DNA of 64,000 bases, taken from NCBI RefSeq assembly GCF_002770725.1, contig NZ_NQVN01000012.1, positions 62,001 to 126,000 of the forward strand, read 5' to 3'. Positions 8,803 to 17,522 of this stretch are shown here, piece by piece. Under the pieces are notes generated by a model. It did no database searches, was not told the DNA's origin, and saw nothing but the letters and a program-made list of their open reading frames with translations. This stretch comes from Pleomorphomonas carboxyditropha. Lineage in GTDB: Bacteria > Pseudomonadota > Alphaproteobacteria > Rhizobiales > Pleomorphomonadaceae. Numbering within the stretch: the stretch's first letter is position 1; the number at the start of each line of letters is the position of its first letter. Both the position numbers and the translations under genes were made by a program.

Positions 8803-9487
8803 CGACGCCATGCGGTCGCTGCTTGCCGCCTTCAACGATCCGGAAGCCGCCAGACGCTATGGCGACGGCCCGCAGCGCTTCGTGCCCGGCGCCGACGACC
8901 TACACCGCATGACGGCGATCCTGCTGGCCGAGCGCGCGCCGGCGGATGCCCGCGTTCTGGTGCTCGGCGCCGGCGGCGGCCGCGAACTGCGGGCGCTGGC
9001 CGACGCCGAGCCGGGCTGGAGCTTCGTCGGCGTCGATCCGGCCGCCGCCATGCTGGACGAGGCAAGGCGCGTGCTCGGCCCCGCAGCGGCACGCGCCAGC
9101 TTCTGCGAAGGCTATATCGACGACGCGCCGGAGGGCCCGTTCGACGCCGCCACCTGCCTCCTGACGCTGCACTTCCTCGACGCGGAGGAGCGCACGCGAA
9201 CGCTCCGCGAGCTCCGCCGCCGCCTCAAGTCCGGCGCGCCCTTCGTGGCGGCGCATTCCAGCTTTCCGCAAGGCGAGCGCGGCCTCTGGCTGTCGCGCTA
9301 CGCCGCCTTCGCCGTCGCCGCCGGCGCCGATCCCGAACAGGCGGAGAAGATGCGCGCCAGCGTGGACGCCAACGTGCCGCTGCTCGACCCACGGCAGGAC
9401 GAGGCCATCCTGCGCGCGGCCGGCTTCTCGGATGTCGCCCTGTTCTACGCCGCCTTCACCTGGCGCGGCTGGGTCGCCTACGCCTGA
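8792..9487 (+). CDS. Class I SAM-dependent methyltransferase
   Basis: A 231-residue cytoplasmic methyltransferase. The SAM-binding glycine motif [14 protein letters not shown] sits about residues 52-65 and the following acidic strand end is FVGVDPAA. Motif [10 protein letters not shown] is seen about residue 120. It overlaps the Rrf2 regulator gene by 11 bases and is presumably the gene that regulator controls; such Rrf2-methyltransferase pairs are common but their substrates are unknown. Nothing in the protein ties it to zinc, though it is embedded between two Zur-controlled units. Confidence 0.8.
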   Translation: MPTDDAMRSLLAAFNDPEAARRYGDGPQRFVPGADDLHRMTAILLAERAPADARVLVLGAGGGRELRALADAEPGWSFVGVDPAAAMLDEARRVLGPAAARASFCEGYIDDAPEGPFDAATCLLTLHFLDAEERTRTLRELRRRLKSGAPFVAAHSSFPQGERGLWLSRYAAFAVAAGADPEQAEKMRASVDANVPLLDPRQDEAILRAAGFSDVALFYAAFTWRGWVAYA

Positions 9488-9548
9488 ACCCGTTTCCCGC
9501 GCGCCGGCCGCGATGCGCCCGACCGATGCCCTCAAGCCTCTTGTCAGG

Positions 9549-9568
9549 CGTTATGTTATAACGTAACG
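9549..9568. promoter_or_regulatory. Zur box 2
   Basis: CGTTATGTTATAACGTAACG, a near-perfect palindrome sharing its central 18 bases with Zur box 1. It lies 43 bases before zur, implying autoregulation and control of the zur-GTPase-aztABC run. Confidence 0.85.
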
Positions 9569-9610
9569 TACATATAGAGACGACGGTTTGGGGACGCGAG
9601 GTCAAGGTCG

Positions 9611-10009
9611 ATGCAAATCAATGGAGCCCGAACGGCCGGCTTGGTGCTCGAATGTCTCGACGCGTCGCGCCGGCCGCTCAAGGCCTATGAAATCCTCGCC
9701 GCCATCCGTCCCCGCGGCGTCAACTCGGCCATGACGGTCTACCGGGCCCTCGGCCGGCTGCGGGCGGCGGGCCGCGTGCGCAGGATCGAGAGCCTCAACG
9801 CCTTTCTCGCCGTTCCCGCCGGCAAGGAAACCGCCTCCCCCGAGAAGACCCTCGGCGTGGCCATCTGCGACCGCTGCGGCACCGTCTCCCCCTTCTGGGA
9901 CGAGGCGCTCGCCAGCGTCGCGGCCAGGGACGTCAGCCTGTTCGACGTCCGCTCGCTGACGCTGGAACTGCACGGCTTCTGCGGCAATTGCCGGCCGCCG
10001 CCCGGCTGA
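9611..10009 (+). CDS. zur: Zinc uptake regulator Zur (Fur family)
   Basis: A 132-residue Fur-family repressor. The winged helix fills residues 5-65 (KAYEILAAIRP, TVYRALGRLRAAGRV), and the dimerisation half carries the structural zinc cysteines in CDRCG (about residue 81) and CGNC (about 126). The sequence before the first pair (VAICDRCGTVSPFWDE) follows the Zur pattern (FICDRCG in Escherichia coli Zur) and lacks the poly-His motif of Fur. When zinc-loaded it should bind the two palindromes at 5726 and 9549. The start codon has only a weak AGGTC-type ribosome site. Confidence 0.9.
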   Translation: MQINGARTAGLVLECLDASRRPLKAYEILAAIRPRGVNSAMTVYRALGRLRAAGRVRRIESLNAFLAVPAGKETASPEKTLGVAICDRCGTVSPFWDEALASVAARDVSLFDVRSLTLELHGFCGNCRPPPG

Positions 10010-10052
10010 CCGGCTCTCTCGCAATCCACCCAACAAACACATGAGGCAAGGA

Positions 10053-11023
<971 letters not shown>

Positions 11024-11027
<4 letters not shown>

Positions 11028-11326
11028 GCTTTCTCAACCCTTTCGCGCCCCGGCGTCCCGGCGGCGCCTCCGGCCGGGTCGGGCTCGTCAAGGACTGGGT
11101 TCGCGCCGCCATCGGCTTCGGCGACGCCGTCACCGTCGCCGTCAGCCAGATCGCCTGCCGGCACTCCACCTGCGGCGGCGCCGAAACGCTGGTGATGATC
11201 GACGTCAGCAATGCCGATTTGCGCGTCCTGCGTTTTGCCAAGCCGCTGGCCGACGTGACGGAGGACGACGTCCGGGCCGCCATCGACGCCGCGCTCCGGC
11301 AACAGCCCGCAAGGAAGGTTTCCTGA
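11024..11326 (+). CDS. Small conserved protein of the zinc operon with a CRHSTC motif
   Basis: A 100-residue protein read from a TTG that overlaps the GTPase stop (TTGA). It has a basic, proline-rich N-terminus, then a compact domain (VKDWVRAAIGFG... VAVSQIACRHSTCGGAETLVMIDV... AKPLADVTEDDVRAAI). Two cysteines four residues apart with an adjacent histidine could bind metal. No name is known to me for it; small proteins with a VSxIACxxxxC core are, as far as I recall, found beside G3E GTPases. Position between the GTPase and aztA points to a role in zinc handling, which is inference. The gene ends directly against the next ATG. Confidence 0.72.
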
Positions 11327-11491
11327 ATGAACCATCCGGATACCCTGTCCGGCGCCGCCGGCCTCGCCGCCGAACCCCCGAAGCCGCCGGCCACCTGGCT
11401 GTCGGTCGCCGCCATGGCGCGGCTGCTTGCCGCGATGGCGGTGCTCGCCCTCCTCTGGCTGCTGGTCGCCTGGGCGGTGGCGCTGCCATGA
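11327..11491 (+). CDS. 54-residue single-span membrane peptide in the azt operon
   Basis: A short gene easily missed in automated calls. The ATG follows the preceding stop with no gap (TGAATG), with AAGGAAGG eight bases upstream, and its TGA overlaps the aztA start (ATGA). The product has an acidic/proline-rich head (residues 1-24) and one hydrophobic helix (about 28-53, MARLLAAMAVLALLWLLVAW). Perfect tandem coupling on both sides argues that it is translated. It could be an accessory subunit of the zinc permease, like other small single-span proteins attached to transporters, but nothing is known directly. Confidence 0.72.
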   Translation: MNHPDTLSGAAGLAAEPPKPPATWLSVAAMARLLAAMAVLALLWLLVAWAVALP

Positions 11492-12243
11492 CCGGACCCG
11501 CCATTCGCCTCGATGACCTCACCGTCGCCTATGGCGGCCATCCGGCCGTCCACCACCTGTCGGGCAGCTTCCGGCCCGGCAGCCTGACCGCCATCGCCGG
11601 CGCCAACGGCGCCGGCAAGTCGACGCTGGTCAAGGCCATCGTCGGCGACCTCAGGCCGGCTGGCGGCGCGGTGCTGTTCGACGACCTCGACCGCTCGGCC
11701 ATCGGCTATCTGCCGCAGGCGGCCGAAATCGAGCGGCGCTTTCCCATCGACGTGCTGGACACCGTGCTGCTCGGCGCCTGGCGCCGCTGCGGCGCCTTCG
11801 GCGGCGTGTCGCGGGCGCTGCGGGCGGCGGCCGAACGGGCGCTCGCCGCCGTGCGCCTCGACGGCTTCGGCAAGCGGCCGATCGGCGACCTGTCGGCCGG
11901 CCAGTTCCAGCGCGTGCTGTTCGCCCGCCTGATGCTGCAGGACGCGCCGGTCATCCTGCTCGACGAACCCTTCACCGCCGTCGACGCCCGCACCACCGCC
12001 GATCTCCTCGCCATCGTCGCCCGCTGGCACGCGGAGGGGCGCACGGTGATCGCCGTGCTGCACGACCACGGCCAGATCCGCCGGCATTTCCCCGAGACGC
12101 TGCTGCTCGCCCGCCAGTGCGTCGCCTGGGGCGCCACCGGCGAGGCGATGTCGCCGGCCAATCTCGACCGGGCCAACGCCCTGGCCGAGCGCTGGCTCGA
12201 GGACGCCCCGGTCTGCCGGCCAGCCGTGGAGGATGCGGCATGA
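11488..12243 (+). CDS. aztA: Zinc ABC transporter ATP-binding protein AztA
   Basis: A 251-residue ABC ATPase of the metal-cation (ZnuC/MntB) group. Walker A GANGAGKS lies at residues 38-45, the signature LSAGQ about 135, Walker B VILLDEP about 155, and the switch histidine in VLHDHGQ about 192. It is coupled by ATGA overlaps to the small membrane peptide before it and to the permease after it. Together with AztB and AztC it forms a high-affinity zinc importer. Confidence 0.9.
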   Translation: MTGPAIRLDDLTVAYGGHPAVHHLSGSFRPGSLTAIAGANGAGKSTLVKAIVGDLRPAGGAVLFDDLDRSAIGYLPQAAEIERRFPIDVLDTVLLGAWRRCGAFGGVSRALRAAAERALAAVRLDGFGKRPIGDLSAGQFQRVLFARLMLQDAPVILLDEPFTAVDARTTADLLAIVARWHAEGRTVIAVLHDHGQIRRHFPETLLLARQCVAWGATGEAMSPANLDRANALAERWLEDAPVCRPAVEDAA

Positions 12244-13112
12244 GCCTATACGACCTTCTCATCGTGCCGTTTTCCGACTACGGCTTCATGCGGCGCGCCC
12301 TCGTCGCCTGCCTGCTGCTCGGCGTCGGCTCGGGGCCGATCGGCGTGCTGCTGATGCTGCGGCGGATGAGCCTGGTCGGCGACGCCATGAGCCACGCGGT
12401 GCTGCCGGGCGCGGCGATCGGCTTCCTGGCGGCCGGCGGCTATTCGCTGTTCGCCATGGGCGCCGGCGGCCTCGTGGCGGGGCTGACGGTCTCCCTGCTC
12501 TCCGGCCTGGTCACCCGCACCACCGTGCTGCGCGAGGACGCCAGCTTTGCCGCCTTCTACCTGGCCTCGCTCGCCCTCGGCGTGCTGATCGTCTCGGCGG
12601 CCGGCTCCAGCCGCGACCTGCTGCACGTGCTGTTCGGCAGCATCCTCGCCATCGACGCCGCGTCGCTCGAACTGATCGCCCTCATCACTTCGCTCAGCCT
12701 CGCAACGCTGGCCTTCATCTACCGGCCGCTGGTGGTCGAATGCTTCGACCCCGGCTTCCTGCGCTCGGTCGGCGGCCGCGGCGGCCTCTATCACTTCCTA
12801 TTCCTGCTGCTCATCGTCCTCAACCTGATCGCCGCCTTCCAGGCGCTCGGCACCCTGATGGCGGTGGGCATGATGATGCTGCCGGCCGCCGTCGCCCAGC
12901 TCTGGACGCGGACCCTGCCGGCCATGATGGCCGTGTCGGTGCTGACCGCCGTCGTCTCCGGCTTCGTCGGCCTGATCGCCTCCTATCACCTCGGCTTTGC
13001 CTCGGGACCGACCATCGTTCTGGTGGCCGCCCTGATCTACGTCGGCTCGCTGATCGCCGGTCCCACCGGCGCCCTGAGCCGGCTCTTTCGCCGCCCGCAT
13101 CTCGCGGGCTGA
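12240..13112 (+). CDS. aztB: Zinc ABC transporter permease AztB
   Basis: A 290-residue inner-membrane permease of the ABC-3 (ZnuB) family, with about eight to nine membrane segments. The family hallmark SLVGDAMSHAVLPGAAIGF sits at residues 43-61. The start overlaps the aztA stop (ATGA). It carries zinc across the inner membrane, powered by AztA and fed by AztC. Confidence 0.9.
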   Translation: MSLYDLLIVPFSDYGFMRRALVACLLLGVGSGPIGVLLMLRRMSLVGDAMSHAVLPGAAIGFLAAGGYSLFAMGAGGLVAGLTVSLLSGLVTRTTVLREDASFAAFYLASLALGVLIVSAAGSSRDLLHVLFGSILAIDAASLELIALITSLSLATLAFIYRPLVVECFDPGFLRSVGGRGGLYHFLFLLLIVLNLIAAFQALGTLMAVGMMMLPAAVAQLWTRTLPAMMAVSVLTAVVSGFVGLIASYHLGFASGPTIVLVAALIYVGSLIAGPTGALSRLFRRPHLAG

Positions 13113-13131
13113 ACCCAGAAGGACCTTCCGC

Positions 13132-14022
13132 ATGATCAAGCAGCTTTTCGGCAGCCTCGTCGCCGTATCGGCGCTCCTCGGCGCCGCCAGCCTCGCCGAG
13201 GCCAGGACGCTCAACGTCGTGGCGAGCTTCGGCGTCCTCGCCGACGTGGTGAAGAACGTCGGCGGCGACAACGTCAACGTCGTCAGCCTGGTGCCCACCG
13301 GCGGCGATCCGCACGAGTTCGAGCCGACGCCGGCCGACGCCAGGAACCTCTCCGGCGCCGACCTCGTGTTCGTCAGCGGCTTCGGTTTCGAAGGCTGGAT
13401 CGACCGCCTGGTCGGCGCCTCCGGCTACAAGGGCGAACCGGTCGTCGTTTCCGACGGCATTGCCGCCCGCCAGATGGAGGAGGACGGCGAGACCGTCACC
13501 GATCCGCACGTCTGGAACTCGGCGGCCAACGTCGGCATCTGGATCGCCAACATCGAGAAGGCGCTCGCCGAGGCCGATCCCGAGGACAGCGCCGCCTTCC
13601 GCGCCAACGCCGAACGCTACGGCAAGGAGGTCGCCGACCTCGACGCCTATGCCAAGAAGGCCGTCGCCGCCGTTCCCGAGGACCGGCGCAAGGTGCTGAC
13701 CAGCCACGACGCGCTCGGCTATTTCGGCCGCGAATACGGCGTCACCTTCCTGTCGCCGGTCGGCATCTCCACCGAGGCGGAAGCCTCGGCCGGCGACGTC
13801 GCGCAACTGATCGACCAGATCAAGGCCGAGCAGGTGAAGGTCTATTTCTTCGAAAGCTCCAACGATTCGCGCCTCGTCCGCCAGATCGCCGACGCCACCG
13901 GCGCCGAGCCGGGCGGCGAGCTCTACGTCGAAGCGCTGTCGCCGGCCGACGGCCCCGCCCCGACCTACCTCACGATGTTCAAGCACAACGTCGACCTGCT
14001 GGTCGCCGGCATGACCAAGTAA
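13132..14022 (+). CDS. aztC: Zinc ABC transporter substrate-binding protein AztC
   Basis: A 296-residue periplasmic zinc receptor of the ZnuA/cluster A-I family. Signal peptide at residues 1-23 (ends SLAEARTL). Metal ligands expected in this family are visible: His in GDPHEFEP, His in DPHVWNSAAN, His in SHDALGYF, and Asp in SSNDSRLV. The long His-rich loop of classical ZnuA is replaced by a short acidic stretch (EEDGETVTDPH), as in AztC proteins that receive zinc from the chaperone AztD. That agrees with the AztD-like gene at 7006. AAGGA precedes the start. Confidence 0.9.
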   Translation: MIKQLFGSLVAVSALLGAASLAEARTLNVVASFGVLADVVKNVGGDNVNVVSLVPTGGDPHEFEPTPADARNLSGADLVFVSGFGFEGWIDRLVGASGYKGEPVVVSDGIAARQMEEDGETVTDPHVWNSAANVGIWIANIEKALAEADPEDSAAFRANAERYGKEVADLDAYAKKAVAAVPEDRRKVLTSHDALGYFGREYGVTFLSPVGISTEAEASAGDVAQLIDQIKAEQVKVYFFESSNDSRLVRQIADATGAEPGGELYVEALSPADGPAPTYLTMFKHNVDLLVAGMTK

Positions 14023-14034
14023 CATCACCACGAT

Positions 14035-14061
14035 GGGCGGCGGGATTCCTGTCGCCCTTTT
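14035..14061 (+). terminator. Rho-independent terminator after aztC
   Basis: GGGCGGC pairs with GTCGCCC around the loop GGGATTCCT and is followed by TTTT. It lies 12 bases after the aztC stop and should end the zinc operon transcript. Confidence 0.75.
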
Positions 14062-14446
14062 CTGCCCGAGCCCCCGCCTTCGCGGAGGTTGACGAATTAT
14101 GATATTGATTTATTTATATAATTCACTGTCATCCTATGCGAAGGCATAGGACCTCAGGCAGGACGGAGCGATCGGCCGATATAGCGCTCCAGCAACGCTG
14201 GGGCGCCTGATACACCCCTCATCCCCTTCTCGTCCTGAGGTCCTCGCCTTCGTGAGGATGACAATCCATGGGAAGCGATGCGCGCGGCGGGGGCGGCGTG
14301 ATGGGAACTGCGCCAGCGTGCCCGGGAATTTACCCCCAGGTGCCAGTGTGCCGACCTATCCCTTTGTTCCCCAATATAAAACTTTCATCCTATGCGAAGG
14401 CATAGGACCTCGGGCAGGACGAAGCGATCGGCCGATATGGCGCTCC
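14062..14446. repeat. Mosaic intergenic repeats, cluster 2
   Basis: Four copies of the unit seen at 5477-5678. Forward copies lie at 14120-14190 and 14384-14446, sharing CCTATGCGAAGGCATAGGACCTC and ATCGGCCGATATrGCGCTCC. Inverted copies lie at about 14062-14098 (CCGCCTTCGCGGAGG) and 14231-14265 (TCCTCGCCTTCGTGAGGA). An inverted and a forward copy are again separated by an AT-rich spacer ending TTATATAATTCA, as in cluster 1. The second motif GCCCGGGAATTT recurs at 14318-14340. The segment GCCGACCTATCCCTTTGT (14350) is found again at 23231 with one change. No gene is called in this stretch. Confidence 0.7.
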
Positions 14447-14500
14447 CCACCCCCGGTTAACGTAAACCGGACCTTAAGCCATTCCCGCCAAACTGGGGGC

Positions 14501-15622
14501 ATGAGACCCTCTCGTATCGCGTCCGGTCTGCTGTCGTTCATCCTGTCCGCCGCGCTGGCGGGCTGCGGCTTCTTCGAATCCGAGGAGCGCGAGCCCTGGC
14601 GCGCCCAGGCGGAGGCCGCCTGCTACGCCCGCAACCTCGTCAAGCTGTCGCCGCTGATCCAGCCGGCCAATGCCATCAAGGGCAAGGGCATCTGCGGCAT
14701 CGACCGGCCGCTCAAGGTGAAGGCGCTGGAGGACGGCACCGTCAGCCTCGGCTCGCGATCGCTGGTTCTCTCCTGCCCGATGACGGCGGCGCTCGAACGC
14801 TGGGTGGCCGAAAGCGTCATGCCGGCGGCGCTCGCCCGCTACGGCCTGCCGGTGGTCGAGATCAAGAACTTCGGCACCTACAACTGCCGGCCGCGCAACA
14901 ACGTCTCCGGCGCCCGCCTGTCCGAGCACGCCTTCGCCAACGCCTTCGACTTCGCCGGCATCGTGCTGTCCAACGGCTACACCGTCACCGTCAAGAAGGG
15001 CTGGTACGGCAACGCCACCGACCGCGCCTTCCTGCGCGAAGTGACGCGCGGCGCCTGCGGCGCCTTCACCACCGTGCTGGGCCCCGGCGCCGACCGCTCG
15101 CACGACGACCACCTGCACCTCGACCTCGCCCGCCACAACAACGCCGGCACCTACCGCTACTGCAAGCCGCACCCGGAGGTGCCGCCGCGCACCGCGCCGA
15201 TGTTCACGCCCGACCAGAACGTGCCGATGGCGAGCCTGCCGCCGGCCAACCCGGTGTGGCCGGCCGCCGCCCAGCCGGCGCCCGCCGCCCCGACCTATAC
15301 GAGCGGCAACCCGTCCTTCGACGCGCCGCTGCCGCCCGCCCCGATCGGCAACGGCGCCCAGCCGGCCTACCAGACCGCCCAGCCCGCCTATCCGGCGCCG
15401 CAGCCGGCCTACCCCGCGGCCCAGCCGACCTACGCCGACACGCCGGCCGCCCAGCCGCCCGGCTGCCCGGCCGGCTACATCTGCACGCCGGTGGGACAAG
15501 GCACCTACGTGCCGCCGCCCACCGGCGCCGGCAACATCGGCTGGAGCGTCGGCGCCCAGCCCGTCCAGGGCTATTCGCCGACCGACATCACCGGCTCCAT
15601 CGCGCCCTATTCGGACGACTGA
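14501..15622 (+). CDS. Extensin-like lipoprotein (Extensin-like_C family)
   Basis: A 373-residue predicted outer-surface lipoprotein. The signal ends in a lipobox LAGC at residues 18-21. The extensin-like_C domain fills about residues 35-235, with SEHAFANAFDFAG and the HDDHLHLDL motif, which resemble the zinc-binding His/Asp pattern of D-Ala-D-Ala carboxypeptidases, so a peptidoglycan role is possible. The C-terminal third is a low-complexity Pro/Ala/Gln/Tyr tail with repeats such as AQPAYPAPQPAYPAAQP. The start was chosen because upstream codons have no signal peptide. It stands alone between repeat cluster 2 and the IclR gene. Confidence 0.85.
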   Translation: MRPSRIASGLLSFILSAALAGCGFFESEEREPWRAQAEAACYARNLVKLSPLIQPANAIKGKGICGIDRPLKVKALEDGTVSLGSRSLVLSCPMTAALERWVAESVMPAALARYGLPVVEIKNFGTYNCRPRNNVSGARLSEHAFANAFDFAGIVLSNGYTVTVKKGWYGNATDRAFLREVTRGACGAFTTVLGPGADRSHDDHLHLDLARHNNAGTYRYCKPHPEVPPRTAPMFTPDQNVPMASLPPANPVWPAAAQPAPAAPTYTSGNPSFDAPLPPAPIGNGAQPAYQTAQPAYPAPQPAYPAAQPTYADTPAAQPPGCPAGYICTPVGQGTYVPPPTGAGNIGWSVGAQPVQGYSPTDITGSIAPYSDD

Positions 15623-15657
15623 GCAACGCAGGCTCCCTCGCGGAACCGCCCCACGGA

Positions 15658-16440
15658 TCACGGCAGCTTGCCGGCGATCGTCGTGGATATGTCGGCGGCG
15701 CCGGAAATTGCCGCCTGGCGGATCCGTTCCTTGTAGGCATCGTCGGCGCCCGCCATGAAGGTGATGCTGAGGGCGGCGGCGACCTCGCCGTTCGGTCCGC
15801 CGATCGGCGCCGCATAGGACAGGACGTTGAGGCTGTATTCGCCGGGATCGTGGCTCCATCCCTGCGCCCGCACCCTGGCATACTCGGCTTCCAGCTCCTG
15901 CCGCGTCGTCAACGTGCGGGGCGTGAAGGCGACCAGTTGCTTCGGCAGCATCCGGTCGCGCTGGTCTTCCGAAAGATTGGCCATCAGCACCTTGCTGGCA
16001 CCGCCGGCATGCGGCGGCAGGAGCTCGCCGAGCGTGTAGCTGAAGGCGTGCAGGCTGCGCCCGGTGGAGCCGGCGACCAGGATGATCGCGTCGCGCTCGA
16101 TCACCGACACCTTGCAGGTTTCGCCGGTGATGGTCGCCAGCCGGTCGAGCGCCGGCTGGATGAAGCGCGTGAACTTGAAGAAGCGCGACGCCACGGTGAC
16201 GTTGTCGGCGAGCTCGAGCAGCCGTGCGCCGAGGCAATAGGAGCCGTCCGGCAACTGCTGGACCATCCTGTGGCTCTCGAGCGAGTTGAGGAGCCGATAG
16301 ACGGTCGACCGGGCGATCCCCGTCCGCTCGACGATGTCCCGGAACGGCGCGCCTTCCGGCTGCCGTTCGATCGTCGCGAAAATCTTCATCATCCGCTCTA
16401 TGGCCGGATTGCCGTTCGCCTCGCCCGCCTCGGTGTCCAT
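15658..16440 (-). CDS. IclR-family transcriptional regulator of the sugar-acid operon
   Basis: A 260-residue regulator with an N-terminal helix-turn-helix (about 12-75: RDIVERTGIARSTVYRLLNSL) and the IclR effector domain (about 90-250). The ATG at 16440 is preceded by GGAAAGGG at good spacing; an ATG at 16479 lies inside the operator and lacks a ribosome site. It is divergent from the mannonate dehydratase-like gene, with paired palindromes between them, so it very likely controls that operon and itself. The effector is probably a sugar acid. Confidence 0.88.
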   Translation of the reverse strand: MDTEAGEANGNPAIERMMKIFATIERQPEGAPFRDIVERTGIARSTVYRLLNSLESHRMVQQLPDGSYCLGARLLELADNVTVASRFFKFTRFIQPALDRLATITGETCKVSVIERDAIILVAGSTGRSLHAFSYTLGELLPPHAGGASKVLMANLSEDQRDRMLPKQLVAFTPRTLTTRQELEAEYARVRAQGWSHDPGEYSLNVLSYAAPIGGPNGEVAAALSITFMAGADDAYKERIRQAAISGAADISTTIAGKLP

Positions 16441-16480
16441 CAGCTTGACCCTTTCCGCTGAACGGCGTATGTTTATCATA

Positions 16481-16512
16481 TGAACTCGATAAGTTCAAAT
16501 ATGAACTTATCG
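16481..16512. promoter_or_regulatory. Overlapping palindromic operators for the divergent IclR regulator
   Basis: TGAACT-CGATA-AGTTCA (16481-16497) overlaps a second inverted repeat, CGATAAGTTCA (16487-16497) with TGAACTTATCG (16502-16512). Three TGAACT-type half-sites thus lie in 32 bases of the divergent promoter region. Confidence 0.7.
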
Positions 16513-16546
16513 TACCGGTGCTGGGAGGCGCCGGCGGGAGGAAAAG

Positions 16547-17518
16547 GTGAAACCATCGCTTAGTCTCGAGCCGGTCGTCGGCCCAAACTGGCATTACGCA
16601 GCCGAGCTCGGCATCACCGACATCGTCGCCATCCGCGACCAGACCGACGAGGTGCCGATCTGGGACTTGCCGGTCCTCGAACGCGTCAAGAAGACCTACG
16701 AGGATTTCGGCTTCAGGGTCGCCGTCCTGGAAGGCTGGGTTCCGTTCGACAGCTTCCGCCTGCGCAAGCCCGACGCCGATCTCGACCTCAAGCGCATGAT
16801 CGCCGTCATCGAGAACATGGGTAAGCTCGGCATCGGCGTCCTCTGCTACAGCTGGATGGCGGTCAACAACTGGACGCGCACCTCGACGGCGACGCCGACG
16901 CGCGGCGGGGCGCTGACCAGCAGCTACGACCACGCGGTTTCCGAACGCGATCCGCGCTCCCGGCAGGGCATTGTCGTCAGCGAGGACCTGTTGTGGGAGA
17001 CGCTGGAGCAATTCCTCAAGGCCATCGTTCCGGTCGCCGAGAAGGCCGGCGTCAAGCTCGCCATCCATCCGGACGATCCACCCCTGTCGCCGCTGTTCGG
17101 CGTCGGCCGCATCATGCGCTCGGTCGAGGCGTTCGACACGGCGCTGAAGCTCGTCGACAGCCCAGCCAACGGCATCACCTTCTGCCAGGGCAACTTCGCG
17201 GCGATGAACGCCGACGTGCCGGCCGCCATCCGCCATCTCGGACGCGACGGCCGCATCCACTTCGCCCACTTCCGCGACATCGTCGGCGACGCCTACCGGA
17301 TGACGGAAACCTTCCATGACGCCGGCAAGACCGACATGCTGGCCGCCATGCGCGCCTATCGCGACATCGGCTTTTCCGGCGTCATGCGCACCGACCATGC
17401 GCCGGTGATGTGGGGGGAGGACAACGGCAAGCCCGGCTACAAGTCGCTCGGCCACATCTACGCCATCGGCTACATGCGCGGCCTGATGGAGGCCGTCGCA
17501 GCGGACGCGGGGCGCTGA
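16547..17518 (+). CDS. uxuA: Mannonate dehydratase-like TIM-barrel enzyme (UxuA family)
   Basis: A 323-residue protein with UxuA signatures: AIHPDDPP (about 181), FCQGN (about 209), HFAHFRDI (about 234) and TDHAPVM (about 283), supplying the His/Cys/Asp metal ligands. UxuA dehydrates D-mannonate to 2-keto-3-deoxygluconate. It is shorter than typical UxuA (350-390) and the usual GS after Cys is replaced by GN, so the substrate may be a related aldonate. The GTG start is preceded by GGAGGAAAAG. First gene of an operon with a sugar ABC importer. Confidence 0.82.
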   Translation: MKPSLSLEPVVGPNWHYAAELGITDIVAIRDQTDEVPIWDLPVLERVKKTYEDFGFRVAVLEGWVPFDSFRLRKPDADLDLKRMIAVIENMGKLGIGVLCYSWMAVNNWTRTSTATPTRGGALTSSYDHAVSERDPRSRQGIVVSEDLLWETLEQFLKAIVPVAEKAGVKLAIHPDDPPLSPLFGVGRIMRSVEAFDTALKLVDSPANGITFCQGNFAAMNADVPAAIRHLGRDGRIHFAHFRDIVGDAYRMTETFHDAGKTDMLAAMRAYRDIGFSGVMRTDHAPVMWGEDNGKPGYKSLGHIYAIGYMRGLMEAVAADAGR

Positions 17519-17522
17519 CGCC

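Noticed and set aside
14459-14490. CtrA-type site before the extensin-like gene
   Set aside because: TTAAC and TTAA are present, but the spacing is 13 bases rather than 7.
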